In this document: positions 8,821 through 18,371 of the stretch, one piece after another
How the letters are laid out: every line of letters begins with the position of its first letter
Numbering within the stretch: position 1 is the stretch's first letter
NCBI GenBank assembly: GCA_020851455.1
Contig: JADZCT010000045.1
Coordinates: 62,001 to 126,000 of the forward strand
Origin: Gemmatimonadaceae bacterium
GTDB taxonomy: Bacteria; Gemmatimonadota; Gemmatimonadetes; Gemmatimonadales; Gemmatimonadaceae
Direction: 5' to 3'
Length of the DNA stretch: 64,000 nt
Notes under the pieces: model-generated
Told to the model about the DNA's origin: nothing
The model's database searches: none
The model's input: only the letters and a program-made list of their open reading frames with translations
Program-made: the position numbers and the translations under genes

Positions 8821-11322
8821 GTGCACCGGCGGCCACTCCCGATAGACGAAGTCCTCCCGCGCGTCCTGGCGGCGCTCGAGTCGAGCCCCCGCGTGGTTCT
8901 GCAGGCGCCTCCCGGCGCGGGGAAGACGACGGCGGTTCCGCTCGCGCTCCTCGGCGAGCCATGGGCCACGGGGCGGATCGTGCTGCTCGAGCCGCGCCGC
9001 CTGGCGGCGAAGGCGGCTGCCCGGAGAATGGCCGCCACGCTCGGCGAGAAGGCCGGCGACACGGTCGGATTCCGCGTCCGGGGCGAGGCGGCCGTGGGGC
9101 CGCGCACGCGCATCGAGGTGGTGACGGAGGGAATCCTGACGCGAATGTTCGCGAGCGACCCCACGCTCGAGGGAATCGCGTGCGTGATCTTCGACGAGTT
9201 CCACGAGCGGAGCGTCGTATCCGACACCGGGCTTGCTCTCGCGCTGCACACATCGGCGCTGGTGCGGCCGGATCTGCGGATTCTCGTGATGTCGGCGACC
9301 CTCGACGGCGGCGGAGTCGCGCGCCTGATGGGCGGCGCGCCGCTCATCGAATCGGACGGACGCGCCTTCCCGGTAGAGACGCGCTGGATTCCGCCGCGCC
9401 CCGGCGCGCGGACGCTCGACGGCGTGGCACCGGCGATACGCCGCGCGCTCGACGAGACCGACGGCGACGTGCTGGTCTTCCTGCCGGGCGCCGGCGAGAT
9501 AAGGCGCATCGCAGCCTCTCTGCATGGCGCTGCGCTTCCGGGCAACCCGCGCGTGTACGCCCTCCACGGCTCCATGGCGGCCACCGAGCAGGACGCCGCC
9601 ATCGCGCCATCGCCGCCCGGGTCTCGCAAGGTCGTGCTCGCCACGTCGGTCGCCGAGACAAGTCTCACCATCGAAGGCATACGAGCCGTCGTAGACTCGG
9701 GGCTCGCGCGCGTGCCGCGCTTCGACCCGCGTTCGGGCATGACCCGGCTGGAGACGCTTCGCGTTTCACGCGACGCCGCAGACCAGCGGCGGGGGCGCGC
9801 GGGGAGAGTCGCGCCCGGGGTGTGCTACCGGCTGTGGAGTGAGGCGGAGCACTCGACGCTGCTCGCGCGCCGGACGCCCGGGATTGCGTCGGCCGACCTT
9901 GCGCCGCTCGCACTCGACCTCGCGCTGGCGGGAACGGGCAATCCGTCGAACCTCCAGTGGCTCGACCCGCCGCCACCCGCGGCATACGAGCGGGCCCGCG
10001 AGCTCCTCAGGGAACTCGACGTGCTCGACGCGGGGAACCGCGTTACCCCTCATGGGAAGCTGGTAGCGGAAGTGGGGTTGCACCCGCGGCTCGGGCACAT
10101 GGCCGTAACCGGCGCGGCACGCGGCAGCGCGCGGCTTGCGGCGGAACTTGCCGCGCTTCTTGCAGACCGCGACGTGTTGCGCGGCGATGCGGCGCTCGAC
10201 CCGGACATCGGGTTGCGCCTGTCTGCGCTCCGGCGCGATGGCGCCATCGCAGCTCGATCGGTGGATCGCGGTCGTATCGAGCGGGCGCGAGAGGAGGCGC
10301 GACGTATCGCGCAGCGGCTAGGGGGAAAGCGCTCACCGGCCGAGCCGGGCGCCGACGCCGTGGCGGAACTGGTGGCGCTTGCCTTTCCTGATCGAGTGGG
10401 TCTCGCGCGCGGAGGAGGACGCTTCCGGCTGCGGAACGGCCGCGGCGCGGTGGTGGCGGAATCGTCGCCGCTTTCGCGCGCACGGGCAATCGCGGTCGCC
10501 GAAACCGACGGCGCGCGCGACGATGCCCGGGTATTCATCGCAGCGGAGCTCGACACGGGCTCACTCGAGCGCCTGTTCGCATCGCAGATCGAGGAAACGC
10601 GCGAATCGGGCTTCGACGAGGCGTCGGGGTCGGTCGTAACAGCCACGCGGAGGGCGCTCGGCGCGCTCGTGCTCGCCGAGCGCGTGGCAAGGAGCCGCGA
10701 CGCTGACGAGATCGCGGCCGCATTCAGCGCGCGGGTGCGCGAACGCGGCCTCGCCGCGATTCCATGGAGCGAATCGGCCCGCCAGGCGCGCGAACGGCTC
10801 GCCTTCGCGCGAACGCTCGACGCGACATGGCCCGACGTGAGCGATACCGCGCTCCTCGCGCGACTCGATGAATGGTTCACGCCGGCCGCGCGCGGCGTGA
10901 CGAGATGGGACCAACTCGGCGCTGCCGATCTTGGATCGGCGCTCATCAGTCTCGCGGGCCACGGGCGCCGCCGCGAACTCGACACTCTGGCCCCAACGCA
11001 CATTGCCGTTGCCACCGGATCGCGCGTGCCCGTGGACTACGCCGATCCACGGACGCCGGCGATTGCCGTTCGGCTGCAGGAGATGTTCGGAACCGTGGCC
11101 TCGCCCGCCGTTGGGGGAGGCCGGGTGCCTGTCACGATCCGGTTGCTCTCCCCGGCCGGGCGTCCCATCCAGGTGACGCGTGACATTGGAGGATTCTGGA
11201 GCGGTTCGTATGCAGCGGTGCGCAAGGAGATGCGCGGCCGCTACCCGCGCCACGAGTGGCCGGTGGATCCTCTGGCAGCCGCGCCAACAAGGCGGGCGAA
11301 GCCGCGCGGCCCTGGACGCTAG
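8821..11322 (+). CDS. hrpB: ATP-dependent RNA helicase HrpB (DEAH/RHA family)
   Basis: 833 residues, the usual HrpB length, starting at GTG (MHRRPLPIDEVLPRVL). Helicase motifs appear in order: Walker A QAPPGAGKTT, motif Ia LLEPRRLAAKAAA, DEFHER (DExH), MSATL, VFLPGAGEIRR, VVLATSVAETSLTIEG and QRRGRAGRVAPG. The HrpB-specific C-terminal region is present, including the typical IQVTRDIGGFWSGSYAAVRKEMRGRYPRHEWP stretch, quoted here as IQVTRDIGGFW and GRYPRHEWP. Its cellular role in bacteria is poorly known. Fourteen nt separate it from the next gene. Confidence 0.93.
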   Translation: MHRRPLPIDEVLPRVLAALESSPRVVLQAPPGAGKTTAVPLALLGEPWATGRIVLLEPRRLAAKAAARRMAATLGEKAGDTVGFRVRGEAAVGPRTRIEVVTEGILTRMFASDPTLEGIACVIFDEFHERSVVSDTGLALALHTSALVRPDLRILVMSATLDGGGVARLMGGAPLIESDGRAFPVETRWIPPRPGARTLDGVAPAIRRALDETDGDVLVFLPGAGEIRRIAASLHGAALPGNPRVYALHGSMAATEQDAAIAPSPPGSRKVVLATSVAETSLTIEGIRAVVDSGLARVPRFDPRSGMTRLETLRVSRDAADQRRGRAGRVAPGVCYRLWSEAEHSTLLARRTPGIASADLAPLALDLALAGTGNPSNLQWLDPPPPAAYERARELLRELDVLDAGNRVTPHGKLVAEVGLHPRLGHMAVTGAARGSARLAAELAALLADRDVLRGDAALDPDIGLRLSALRRDGAIAARSVDRGRIERAREEARRIAQRLGGKRSPAEPGADAVAELVALAFPDRVGLARGGGRFRLRNGRGAVVAESSPLSRARAIAVAETDGARDDARVFIAAELDTGSLERLFASQIEETRESGFDEASGSVVTATRRALGALVLAERVARSRDADEIAAAFSARVRERGLAAIPWSESARQARERLAFARTLDATWPDVSDTALLARLDEWFTPAARGVTRWDQLGAADLGSALISLAGHGRRRELDTLAPTHIAVATGSRVPVDYADPRTPAIAVRLQEMFGTVASPAVGGGRVPVTIRLLSPAGRPIQVTRDIGGFWSGSYAAVRKEMRGRYPRHEWPVDPLAAAPTRRAKPRGPGR

Positions 11323-11346
11323 CGGCGGGGTAATTTGCCGTCGTCT

Positions 11347-13602
11347 ATGGGAACCAAGGACCGCTTGCTTCGCGCCGGCGTCTGGGGAGGGCTCGCTGCG
11401 GCGCTCGCCGGCGCGCCAACCGCGTTGCGCGCGCAAGCAAACCCGTGCACCCGGTTTCACCCCATGGTGGACGGCGTCGAGATACGCGGCGCGCGGCGCG
11501 TCGGTGCGGACGTGGCCGCGTCGGTGGTGACGGTCGAGCGATCGAGCATCTTCAGAACCTGGCTCGGCCTCGCGAGGGGCGGCTTCACCTGCCTCGACAG
11601 CGCAGACGTCGCCCTCGATGCGGCCGCCATCCGCGACCAGTACGCCTCACGCGGGTTCACCGCGGCGAAGGTCACCGGACGCCTCGTGCGTCACGGAGAC
11701 CGTCGCGTGCGGGTGGTGTACGACATCGCCGAGGGCAGTCCGGTAACGATCGTGCGGGTGGACGTCGCGGGGCTTCCCGCCAGGGGAGCGGACTCGGCGC
11801 TGCTCAGGCGCCGGCTCGTTGGCCGCCCGATGGACGATTCCGTGGTGAACGCCGTCGCCGACTCGGTCTACGCGCTCGTGCGCGATGCCGGCTACGCACG
11901 CGCGACGCCGCCCAGTGTGACTGTTCGATCCGACTCGGCCCGCCGGCAGGGAACGGTTGGAATGGCGTTCGCGCCAGGCGCGCTCACCTACATCGGACGC
12001 GTGGGCATCAGGATCACGCCAAGCGGGCGCACTCCGATCCTGGGCGAGCGCGCGGTGCGCGAGGCATTCGGCGTGGAACCCGGCGAGGCGTTCAGCGCGA
12101 GGCGCATCGCGGATGGCCAGCGCGCGCTCGCGGGCCTCGACCTCTACCGGCAGGTGCGCGTTGACACCACGACGAACGCAGGCGCGTCGGGCGCGGCGCG
12201 CGACACGATCGGCCTCGACCTTACGGCGGTGGAGGGCGACCGCAGGCGGATAGCCGCATCGGCTGGGTGGGGCACGCTCGACTGCTTCCGGGCGCAGGCG
12301 CGTAGCGTGGAGCAAGGCATCTTCGGCTTGGGGCACAGGATCGAATTCACGGGCCGCATTTCGAAGATTGGCGTTGCCGAACCCTTCAGCGGGCTCCAAT
12401 CGCTCTGCGCGCCACGCGTGCGCAGCGACCCGTACAGCCAGCATCTGAACTACTACGCCGGCGCGACGCTCCGGCTGCGCGGGCTTCCCGCAATACGCGG
12501 GCAGGTCTTCATGCCCGAGGTCACGCTCTTCAGCGAGCGACGCTCGGCGGTGGGAACCTACGAGCAGACGACGGACCTTGGCGCTCTCATCACGTCAACG
12601 CAGGCGATCGGCAAGCGGCTGCAGGTAACGACCCAGTACCAGTTCACGGACTCGCGCACCCGCGCCGACCGCGCCGTGTCGTGCACGCAGTTCGGGCTCT
12701 GTCGCCTGGAGGATGTCGCAAGTTTCCTCCTGCGCACGCCGCAGCACACGATCGTCGCGCAGCTTGCGTGGAACCCGCTTCTCCCCACCGACGACCCCCA
12801 GACGGGCTACCGCTGGCAGGTCGAAGCGCGGTACGGGCATGCGTCCATCGGCCAGATCCTTCCGATTGACTTCGGGAGATTCATGGTTGAAGCGGCCTCA
12901 TACAACACGGTGACGTCGTGGCTCACCGCGGCAGTGCACGCACAGGTCGGCTACGTGATCGTGCCGGAAGACCGCGCATCGCTCCTTCCGCCGTCGGAGC
13001 GCCTTTACGGCGGCGGGCAGAACACGGTGCGCGGATACGACCAGAACCTGCTCGGTCCCGGCAGTTACATCGTGAGCGCGATTGATACCATCAGGGGTTC
13101 CGGCGGAACGCTCTACGGCGTAGCCAGACCGGGTGTGCCGATCAGCCGCATCGCGCCAGGCGGCGGCAATGCGATGTGGATCGCGAACATCGAGCTGCGG
13201 ACGCGGCGGGGCTGGCCCACCGACCTGCTCAAATGGGCTGCGTTCGTTGACGTGGGGCGCGTATGGAACACGCGCGACGTATTCAAGGTGATCAATGCCG
13301 ATGCCCGCGCGACGCCCGGTTTCGGGGTGCGCTTCGTCACGCCGCTGGGGCCGTTCCGCATGGACGTCGGCTACAACCCCAACGCGCTCGAAGCCGGGCC
13401 CGCCTTTTTCATCGTTCCGGCCGGCGCGACCTCAGGCCTGGGTGGCCGCCCGGTGTGCGTGAGCCCGGGCAGCGACGACCCGCTTCGCGGCGCCGGCACG
13501 GCGCCGAGCGCGAACTCATGCCCCGCAACGTTCCTCCCCGCGCGTGCGAGCTCGGTGCTCTCGCGGCTGACCTTCCACTTCAGTCTCGGTAACGCGTTCT
13601 GA
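11347..13602 (+). CDS. Outer-membrane assembly protein, TamA/BamA-like (Omp85 superfamily)
   Basis: 751 residues. A signal peptide (hydrophobic residues 9-27 ending in LRAQA) is followed by POTRA-like repeats up to about residue 300 (for example YASRGFTAAKVTGRLV, then AVREAFGVEPGEAFSARRI), then a C-terminal 16-strand-type barrel. The barrel carries YGGGQNTVRGYDQNLLGPG, the conserved RGY-type lid-lock motif, and ends in an aromatic strand (RLTFHFSLGNAF). Start ATG at 11347; a TTG at 11335 is possible. It overlaps the next gene, a TamB-like protein, by 4 nt, so the pair probably forms a TAM-like machine spanning the periplasm. Confidence 0.88.
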   Translation: MGTKDRLLRAGVWGGLAAALAGAPTALRAQANPCTRFHPMVDGVEIRGARRVGADVAASVVTVERSSIFRTWLGLARGGFTCLDSADVALDAAAIRDQYASRGFTAAKVTGRLVRHGDRRVRVVYDIAEGSPVTIVRVDVAGLPARGADSALLRRRLVGRPMDDSVVNAVADSVYALVRDAGYARATPPSVTVRSDSARRQGTVGMAFAPGALTYIGRVGIRITPSGRTPILGERAVREAFGVEPGEAFSARRIADGQRALAGLDLYRQVRVDTTTNAGASGAARDTIGLDLTAVEGDRRRIAASAGWGTLDCFRAQARSVEQGIFGLGHRIEFTGRISKIGVAEPFSGLQSLCAPRVRSDPYSQHLNYYAGATLRLRGLPAIRGQVFMPEVTLFSERRSAVGTYEQTTDLGALITSTQAIGKRLQVTTQYQFTDSRTRADRAVSCTQFGLCRLEDVASFLLRTPQHTIVAQLAWNPLLPTDDPQTGYRWQVEARYGHASIGQILPIDFGRFMVEAASYNTVTSWLTAAVHAQVGYVIVPEDRASLLPPSERLYGGGQNTVRGYDQNLLGPGSYIVSAIDTIRGSGGTLYGVARPGVPISRIAPGGGNAMWIANIELRTRRGWPTDLLKWAAFVDVGRVWNTRDVFKVINADARATPGFGVRFVTPLGPFRMDVGYNPNALEAGPAFFIVPAGATSGLGGRPVCVSPGSDDPLRGAGTAPSANSCPATFLPARASSVLSRLTFHFSLGNAF

Positions 13603-16600
13603 CGCAGCGCGCGCGAATCACGCTCATCGTCACCGGAACGCTCCTTGCAGGCGCGATCCTGGTTGCCGCAGCGGTAGTGGCCCTCCTCACTGGCACCAGA
13701 TGGGGGTACGAGCGGCTCCGCGTTCTCGCGGAGAAGCAGGTGTCGTCGCTTCTCGTGCGCGGCGCGCAATTCCGCGTTGGCGCGCTTGGCCGGAGCGAAA
13801 GCGGCGCGTGGATTGCGGACTCCGTCACGCTCCGTGGTGCAGACGGGCGACTGGTCGCGGCCATCGGCCAGGTGACGCTGGACGTCCAGCTCGGCGCGCT
13901 GCTGCGAGGCCAGGTCGCAGTCGGGACGGTGGCAGTGGAGCGGCCGCACGTGTGGCTCGACGCGACCCCCGGCGGCGAGTGGAACGTCGCCCGGATCATG
14001 GCGGCAAGTACACCCCGCCGGACGACGCCATCCTCGCAGCGGCGGCTCGTTACGATCGACAGCGTCGCGATCAGCGAGGGCACAATCGAGATCAGCCAGG
14101 CCGGGACCGCGCCCGGGGGTGCGGCCGTGCGCCACAGAGTCTCGGCGATGCAGGCCGCACTTGGCGCGATCACCATCTCGTCGCCAACGGCGGGCGGCGG
14201 ATCCGCTCTCCTGCGTACCCTTTCGTTCCACCTCGACCAACCAGCGCTCTCACCCGCAGCAGCCGGCGCGCGGATCGCATGGTGGGACGACTCGCTGTCG
14301 GTCGAGCTGCCTTCCCTCACGCTCCCGGCGTCGCGCCTCGGCGGCAGTGCGAGGATCGCATGGCCGGTCGCGGGGCGAACGATGCTCACCGCCGACGCGC
14401 GCGTGGATTCGCTCTCATTCTCCGACCTCAGCGCCCTGGTTACCAGGCTGCCGCCATCCGGGACGATCTCGGGCAGCATCGCCGTGCGGCCGGACGGCGG
14501 TGGCAGCATGCGCATCGAAGCGCGAGGCCTGGTTGTGCGCTCGGGCCACAGCGAGGCACGCGCATCGGGCGCGTTCGTGACCGGGCGCGCCGCGCAGCTT
14601 CGCGATCTGGCGGTCACGGTGGCGCCGCTCGACATCGGCCTCGCGCGGCAACTGCTGGGCGAGGCGGTGCTTGGTCCCGCGTGGCAGGGTGACGCGTCCA
14701 TTTCGCTGGCCGCGCGCGGCGGCCCGCTGGACAGTCTCGTCGTTGACTCGGTTGCCTTCACATTCCACGACACGCGGGCTGGCGCGGTGTCCCGCCTCCG
14801 GGCGGCGGGCACACTCAACCTCGCCGAGTCGCGCCCGCGGCTCATCGAGGGCAGCGTGCGGGTGGATTCGCTCGCGATCAGGACGCTTGGCGCCCTGGCG
14901 CCCGCAGCCGATTCCGTCGCGGGCACGATCGAAGGGTCACTGCGCGCATCGGGCGGCGCGGACGCTATCGAGTTTCACGACATGCGGCTGCGCCACGTGC
15001 AGCCGCCGCTGCAGGCCAGCGTGCTTTCCGGTCGGGGCACGCTGCGCCCTGGCCGCGAAGGGCGCTGGCTCGACCTCGACGTCACGCTCGACACCGTGGC
15101 CGTCGCGTCGCTGGCGCACCGATTCACGACAGCCCCGCTGCGCGGCACGCCACATGGTACAGTGCTCGTGACCGCGACAGCCGACACCTTCGCCCTCGAT
15201 GTGAGACTCGCCGACGGAGAAGCATCGCTGCGCGTTGCGGGCACCGCGCTGCTCATCCCGGGACGCACGCGCGTCGCGCTGGATGGCGCCGTGCGGGGGC
15301 TCGACCCGCGGCGGTTCGTTGCGCGCGCCGACATCCCGGAGATGCGCCTCTCCGGCGCCGTGGCGGCGGAAATGGAAGAGGGCAGCAACGGGAGCGCCAT
15401 CACGCGACGGGTCGCGCTCCAGCTCGACTCGACATCACGCATCGGTGAGTCGGCCATTCGACTGGGCAACATCCGCGCCGGGCTCGACGCGGGCGGGTTT
15501 CACCTCGACACGGTCGCAGTCGTTGCGGACGGATGGTCGCTGCATGCGCGCGGGAAGCTCGCCGTTGACAGCAGCGCAACCGACACGCTCACGTTTTCGG
15601 TTCTCGCGGATTCGCTCGCCGTGCTGCGCGCTGTCGTGCTCGACAGCGCTGGCGCGCCGTCGCTCCCCGACCTAGGGGGCCGCGTCTCGGTATCGGACGG
15701 CGTGCTGACCGGCTCGATGGCGTCGCTCGCGCTGCGAGCGAACGTGCGCGTGGACGGACTCACGGGCGCTGGCGTGACGGTTGACTCCGGGACCGCCACG
15801 GTGGAAGTCGCCGGCCTGCCCAGGCGCGGAAGCGGCAGCGCGCTGGCGGCATTGCACGGAGTCGCGGCCGGCCCGGCGCGCTTCGACACCGTGACCGCGC
15901 GCGCGCACATCACGAATGGCGAGCGCGGCGAGGTCACCTGGGCCGCCACGGCGCCGGCAGACTCGATCGCGGTCTCCGGCGGCGCAACGCTTGCGTGGTC
16001 CGACAGCATCGTTCATCTGACGCTCGACTCGTTGCGGGCGTCGGTCGCATCTCACGAGTGGCAGCTTGCGGCGCCATCGCGCGTGAGATCGCGCCCCGGC
16101 CTGGTCGAAGTGGATTCGGCCACGTTCCGCAGCAACCTTGGCGCCGTCGTCACGGCTTCAGCGTCGTGGCCAGAACGCGGCCCGGTCCGGGGCGACGTCG
16201 TCGCCAGGCGGATCGGCTTTGGTGAAGTCGCATTCATGGGGATCGTCCCGCCCCAGGTCTCGGGCGTCGCCGACTTGCGCGCTCACGTGTCCGGGACGCG
16301 CAGCGCCCCGGTGATAGATGCCGCCGCCACGCTCGATTCCGTTCGCTGGGAAGACCGCGCAGGCCCAACGGTGACGACAACCGTCCGGTACGCGGATCAG
16401 AAGGCAGCCATCGCGCTCGACGCGTCGTCCGGCGGCCGCCGGATGATCGCGGCTACGGGCGACATCCCGCTCGATCTCGCCTTTCGCGACGTGGCCAGGA
16501 GGGTGCTCGATGCGCCCATGACGGCGCGTCTCACGGCCGACAGCGTCGCACTGGCGCAGTTCGAGGGGCTGATCCCGGGCGTGAGAAACATCGCCGGAAT

Positions 16601-17942
16601 CGTGAACGGCGACGTGCGTGTGAGCGGCGCGCTGCGGCAGCCACGCGGGTCCGGCGCGCTGACGCTCGCCAATGGCGGCTTCGAGATGCCGCGGGCAGGG
16701 GTGGCCGCGCGTGGCGTATCGGCGACGATAACGCTGGCTGGCGACTCGCTGATAGTCGAGCGCGTTCGCGCATCGGACACGGAATCGCAGCGCGATACGG
16801 CAGCAGCATGGGGCGTCGTGCGCCTCGCGGGCGAGCGCTGGACCGAATGGACGGTTGACATGCGTTCGGTTGCGCACGAGTTCCGCGTGATTGACGACCC
16901 GCGGCTCGCCACCACGAAGGCGAACTGGAATCTGGCCGTCGCGGGGAAGCTTGGCTCTCCGCGAGTTTCGGGCGACGTCACGCTGCCCTACGCCGTCTTC
17001 ACGATCGGACCGCAGCGCAGGCAGCGCAACCCGCTCACCGACTCCACGGGTGCCCCCCCGCCGGGGACTCCCCTCGCGGAAGGCGTGGTCGTGACCCTCG
17101 GCAGCAACGTACGACTGCGCTCGCGCGAAGCCAACGTGCAGCTGGCGGGAAGCGTCGAGCTGTTCGGGCCGCTCAACCGGCCGTGGGTGAGCGGCACCGT
17201 ACAGGCCACGCGCGGCACGTACCGCGTGGACCTTGGCGTGCTCAAGAGGACGTTTCTCGTTGACAGCGGGGCCGTCATCCTGGAGGGCACCACCGACGTG
17301 CCCGCGGCGCTCGACATCAACGCGTCGTACGTGGTGCGCCAGCCCGAGAGTGACGACGTCACGATCCGCGCACACCTCTACGGAACCACGGATCGCCCGC
17401 GACTCGACCTTTCGAGCGACCTCGGGACCGCCATAGGACCGAGCGAAATCATCAGTTACCTCGTGTTCGGCAAACCCTCGTTCGCCGTCCCCGAGAACAG
17501 CAAGGCGACTGTGCAGACGGCGTACCAGGCGCTCGTCCCCTCGTTCCTCGGCGGCTGGATCGAAGGCGCGCTCGGCACGGTACTGCCGTTCTTCAACACC
17601 CTGCAGGTGGCTACCGTTGGCCGCGACGATCCCCGGCTCTCCGCTACCAACCCGATCGAGGGGCTGCTCAGCAGCTTCGCGGTGACCGGTGGCCGACAGG
17701 TCGGCACCGACACCTTCATCAGCGTGACGACCGGCGTGTGCACCGGAAGCACGGCGGGCACGCCAAACAACTCGCCGTTCTGGTTTGGGGCGACGGCGGA
17801 GTACCGCCCCAAGCGAACGCTGGGGGCGGCCGTCTCCATTGACCCGGGACCGGCCCCGTGCAGCCGCCTGATAACGATCGGCAACGCATACCAGTTCGGC
17901 TTCGACCTCCTCCGCGACTGGCGTCCAGCCCGGCGTCCATGA
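13599..17942 (+). CDS. Translocation/assembly module TamB-like protein (DUF490)
   Basis: About 1447 residues. Forms a long periplasmic beta-taco or bridge thought to guide proteins or lipids between the membranes. The C-terminal DUF490 block is clear: VSGTVQATRGTYRVDLGVL, then GPSEIISYLVFGKPSF. The first ATG/GTG is GTG 13677, but in-frame codons upstream encode a Arg-rich then hydrophobic anchor (RARITLIVTGTLLAGAILVA) needed for inner-membrane tethering. Upstream of it the frame is closed at 13590, and the only plausible initiator there is CTG at 13599, overlapping the TGA of the barrel gene (CTGA). Start call is therefore uncertain; identity is not. Confidence 0.85.
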   Translation: MTQRARITLIVTGTLLAGAILVAAAVVALLTGTRWGYERLRVLAEKQVSSLLVRGAQFRVGALGRSESGAWIADSVTLRGADGRLVAAIGQVTLDVQLGALLRGQVAVGTVAVERPHVWLDATPGGEWNVARIMAASTPRRTTPSSQRRLVTIDSVAISEGTIEISQAGTAPGGAAVRHRVSAMQAALGAITISSPTAGGGSALLRTLSFHLDQPALSPAAAGARIAWWDDSLSVELPSLTLPASRLGGSARIAWPVAGRTMLTADARVDSLSFSDLSALVTRLPPSGTISGSIAVRPDGGGSMRIEARGLVVRSGHSEARASGAFVTGRAAQLRDLAVTVAPLDIGLARQLLGEAVLGPAWQGDASISLAARGGPLDSLVVDSVAFTFHDTRAGAVSRLRAAGTLNLAESRPRLIEGSVRVDSLAIRTLGALAPAADSVAGTIEGSLRASGGADAIEFHDMRLRHVQPPLQASVLSGRGTLRPGREGRWLDLDVTLDTVAVASLAHRFTTAPLRGTPHGTVLVTATADTFALDVRLADGEASLRVAGTALLIPGRTRVALDGAVRGLDPRRFVARADIPEMRLSGAVAAEMEEGSNGSAITRRVALQLDSTSRIGESAIRLGNIRAGLDAGGFHLDTVAVVADGWSLHARGKLAVDSSATDTLTFSVLADSLAVLRAVVLDSAGAPSLPDLGGRVSVSDGVLTGSMASLALRANVRVDGLTGAGVTVDSGTATVEVAGLPRRGSGSALAALHGVAAGPARFDTVTARAHITNGERGEVTWAATAPADSIAVSGGATLAWSDSIVHLTLDSLRASVASHEWQLAAPSRVRSRPGLVEVDSATFRSNLGAVVTASASWPERGPVRGDVVARRIGFGEVAFMGIVPPQVSGVADLRAHVSGTRSAPVIDAAATLDSVRWEDRAGPTVTTTVRYADQKAAIALDASSGGRRMIAATGDIPLDLAFRDVARRVLDAPMTARLTADSVALAQFEGLIPGVRNIAGIVNGDVRVSGALRQPRGSGALTLANGGFEMPRAGVAARGVSATITLAGDSLIVERVRASDTESQRDTAAAWGVVRLAGERWTEWTVDMRSVAHEFRVIDDPRLATTKANWNLAVAGKLGSPRVSGDVTLPYAVFTIGPQRRQRNPLTDSTGAPPPGTPLAEGVVVTLGSNVRLRSREANVQLAGSVELFGPLNRPWVSGTVQATRGTYRVDLGVLKRTFLVDSGAVILEGTTDVPAALDINASYVVRQPESDDVTIRAHLYGTTDRPRLDLSSDLGTAIGPSEIISYLVFGKPSFAVPENSKATVQTAYQALVPSFLGGWIEGALGTVLPFFNTLQVATVGRDDPRLSATNPIEGLLSSFAVTGGRQVGTDTFISVTTGVCTGSTAGTPNNSPFWFGATAEYRPKRTLGAAVSIDPGPAPCSRLITIGNAYQFGFDLLRDWRPARRP

Positions 17943-17966
17943 GGCGCGAGCCGCCGCCGCGCGCGC

Positions 17967-18266
17967 CTACTTCTTCGCGACAGTCTCTTCCTTCAGGATC
18001 TTCTTCGCGATGATGAAGACGAACGCCGCGACTATCACGAAATCAACCGTTGCGCCAAGTACGGGGCCGATCGCGATCTTCACCGGGCCGATGGGCAGCG
18101 TGAGCACACGCCAGTCGCCACCTGGCGTCAGCGCCCCGACGATCGGCATCAGAATGCCGTCAACCACCGACTTGAGGAGGTCGTTGAACTTGCCGCCGAT
18201 GATCACGGCGATAGCGAGGCCGATGACCCCGTACTGCTTGAGGAAGGTGACGAATTCCTTGACCAT
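17967..18266 (-). CDS. mscL: Large-conductance mechanosensitive channel, short form
   Basis: 99 residues, shorter than the usual 130 or so. Releases solutes on hypo-osmotic shock from the inner membrane. Both transmembrane helices are visible: TM1 YGVIGLAIAVIIGGKFNDLLKS and TM2 GATVDFVIVAAFVFIIAKKI (residues about 70-90), with the N-terminal amphipathic helix MVKEFVTFLKQ. The periplasmic loop is short, and the C-terminal cytoplasmic helix bundle is reduced to KEETVAKK. Convergent with the TamB-like gene (24 nt apart) and divergent from the aquaporin gene, which is also linked to water and solute balance. Confidence 0.85.
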   Translation of the reverse strand: MVKEFVTFLKQYGVIGLAIAVIIGGKFNDLLKSVVDGILMPIVGALTPGGDWRVLTLPIGPVKIAIGPVLGATVDFVIVAAFVFIIAKKILKEETVAKK

Positions 18267-18371
18267 GATGACCCTCGCCTGGCTGAATACGATGGAGTAC
18301 CGTTCACCGCAGATGCGACATACTTAAGGGTTCGCCTTGCCGGCAGGCCAGCCCCGACACCGGAGAATCCC

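Noticed and set aside
13580-14926. 448-residue minus-strand frame opposite the TamB-like gene
   Set aside because: Shadow of the strongly coding plus-strand gene; no start context or family signature.
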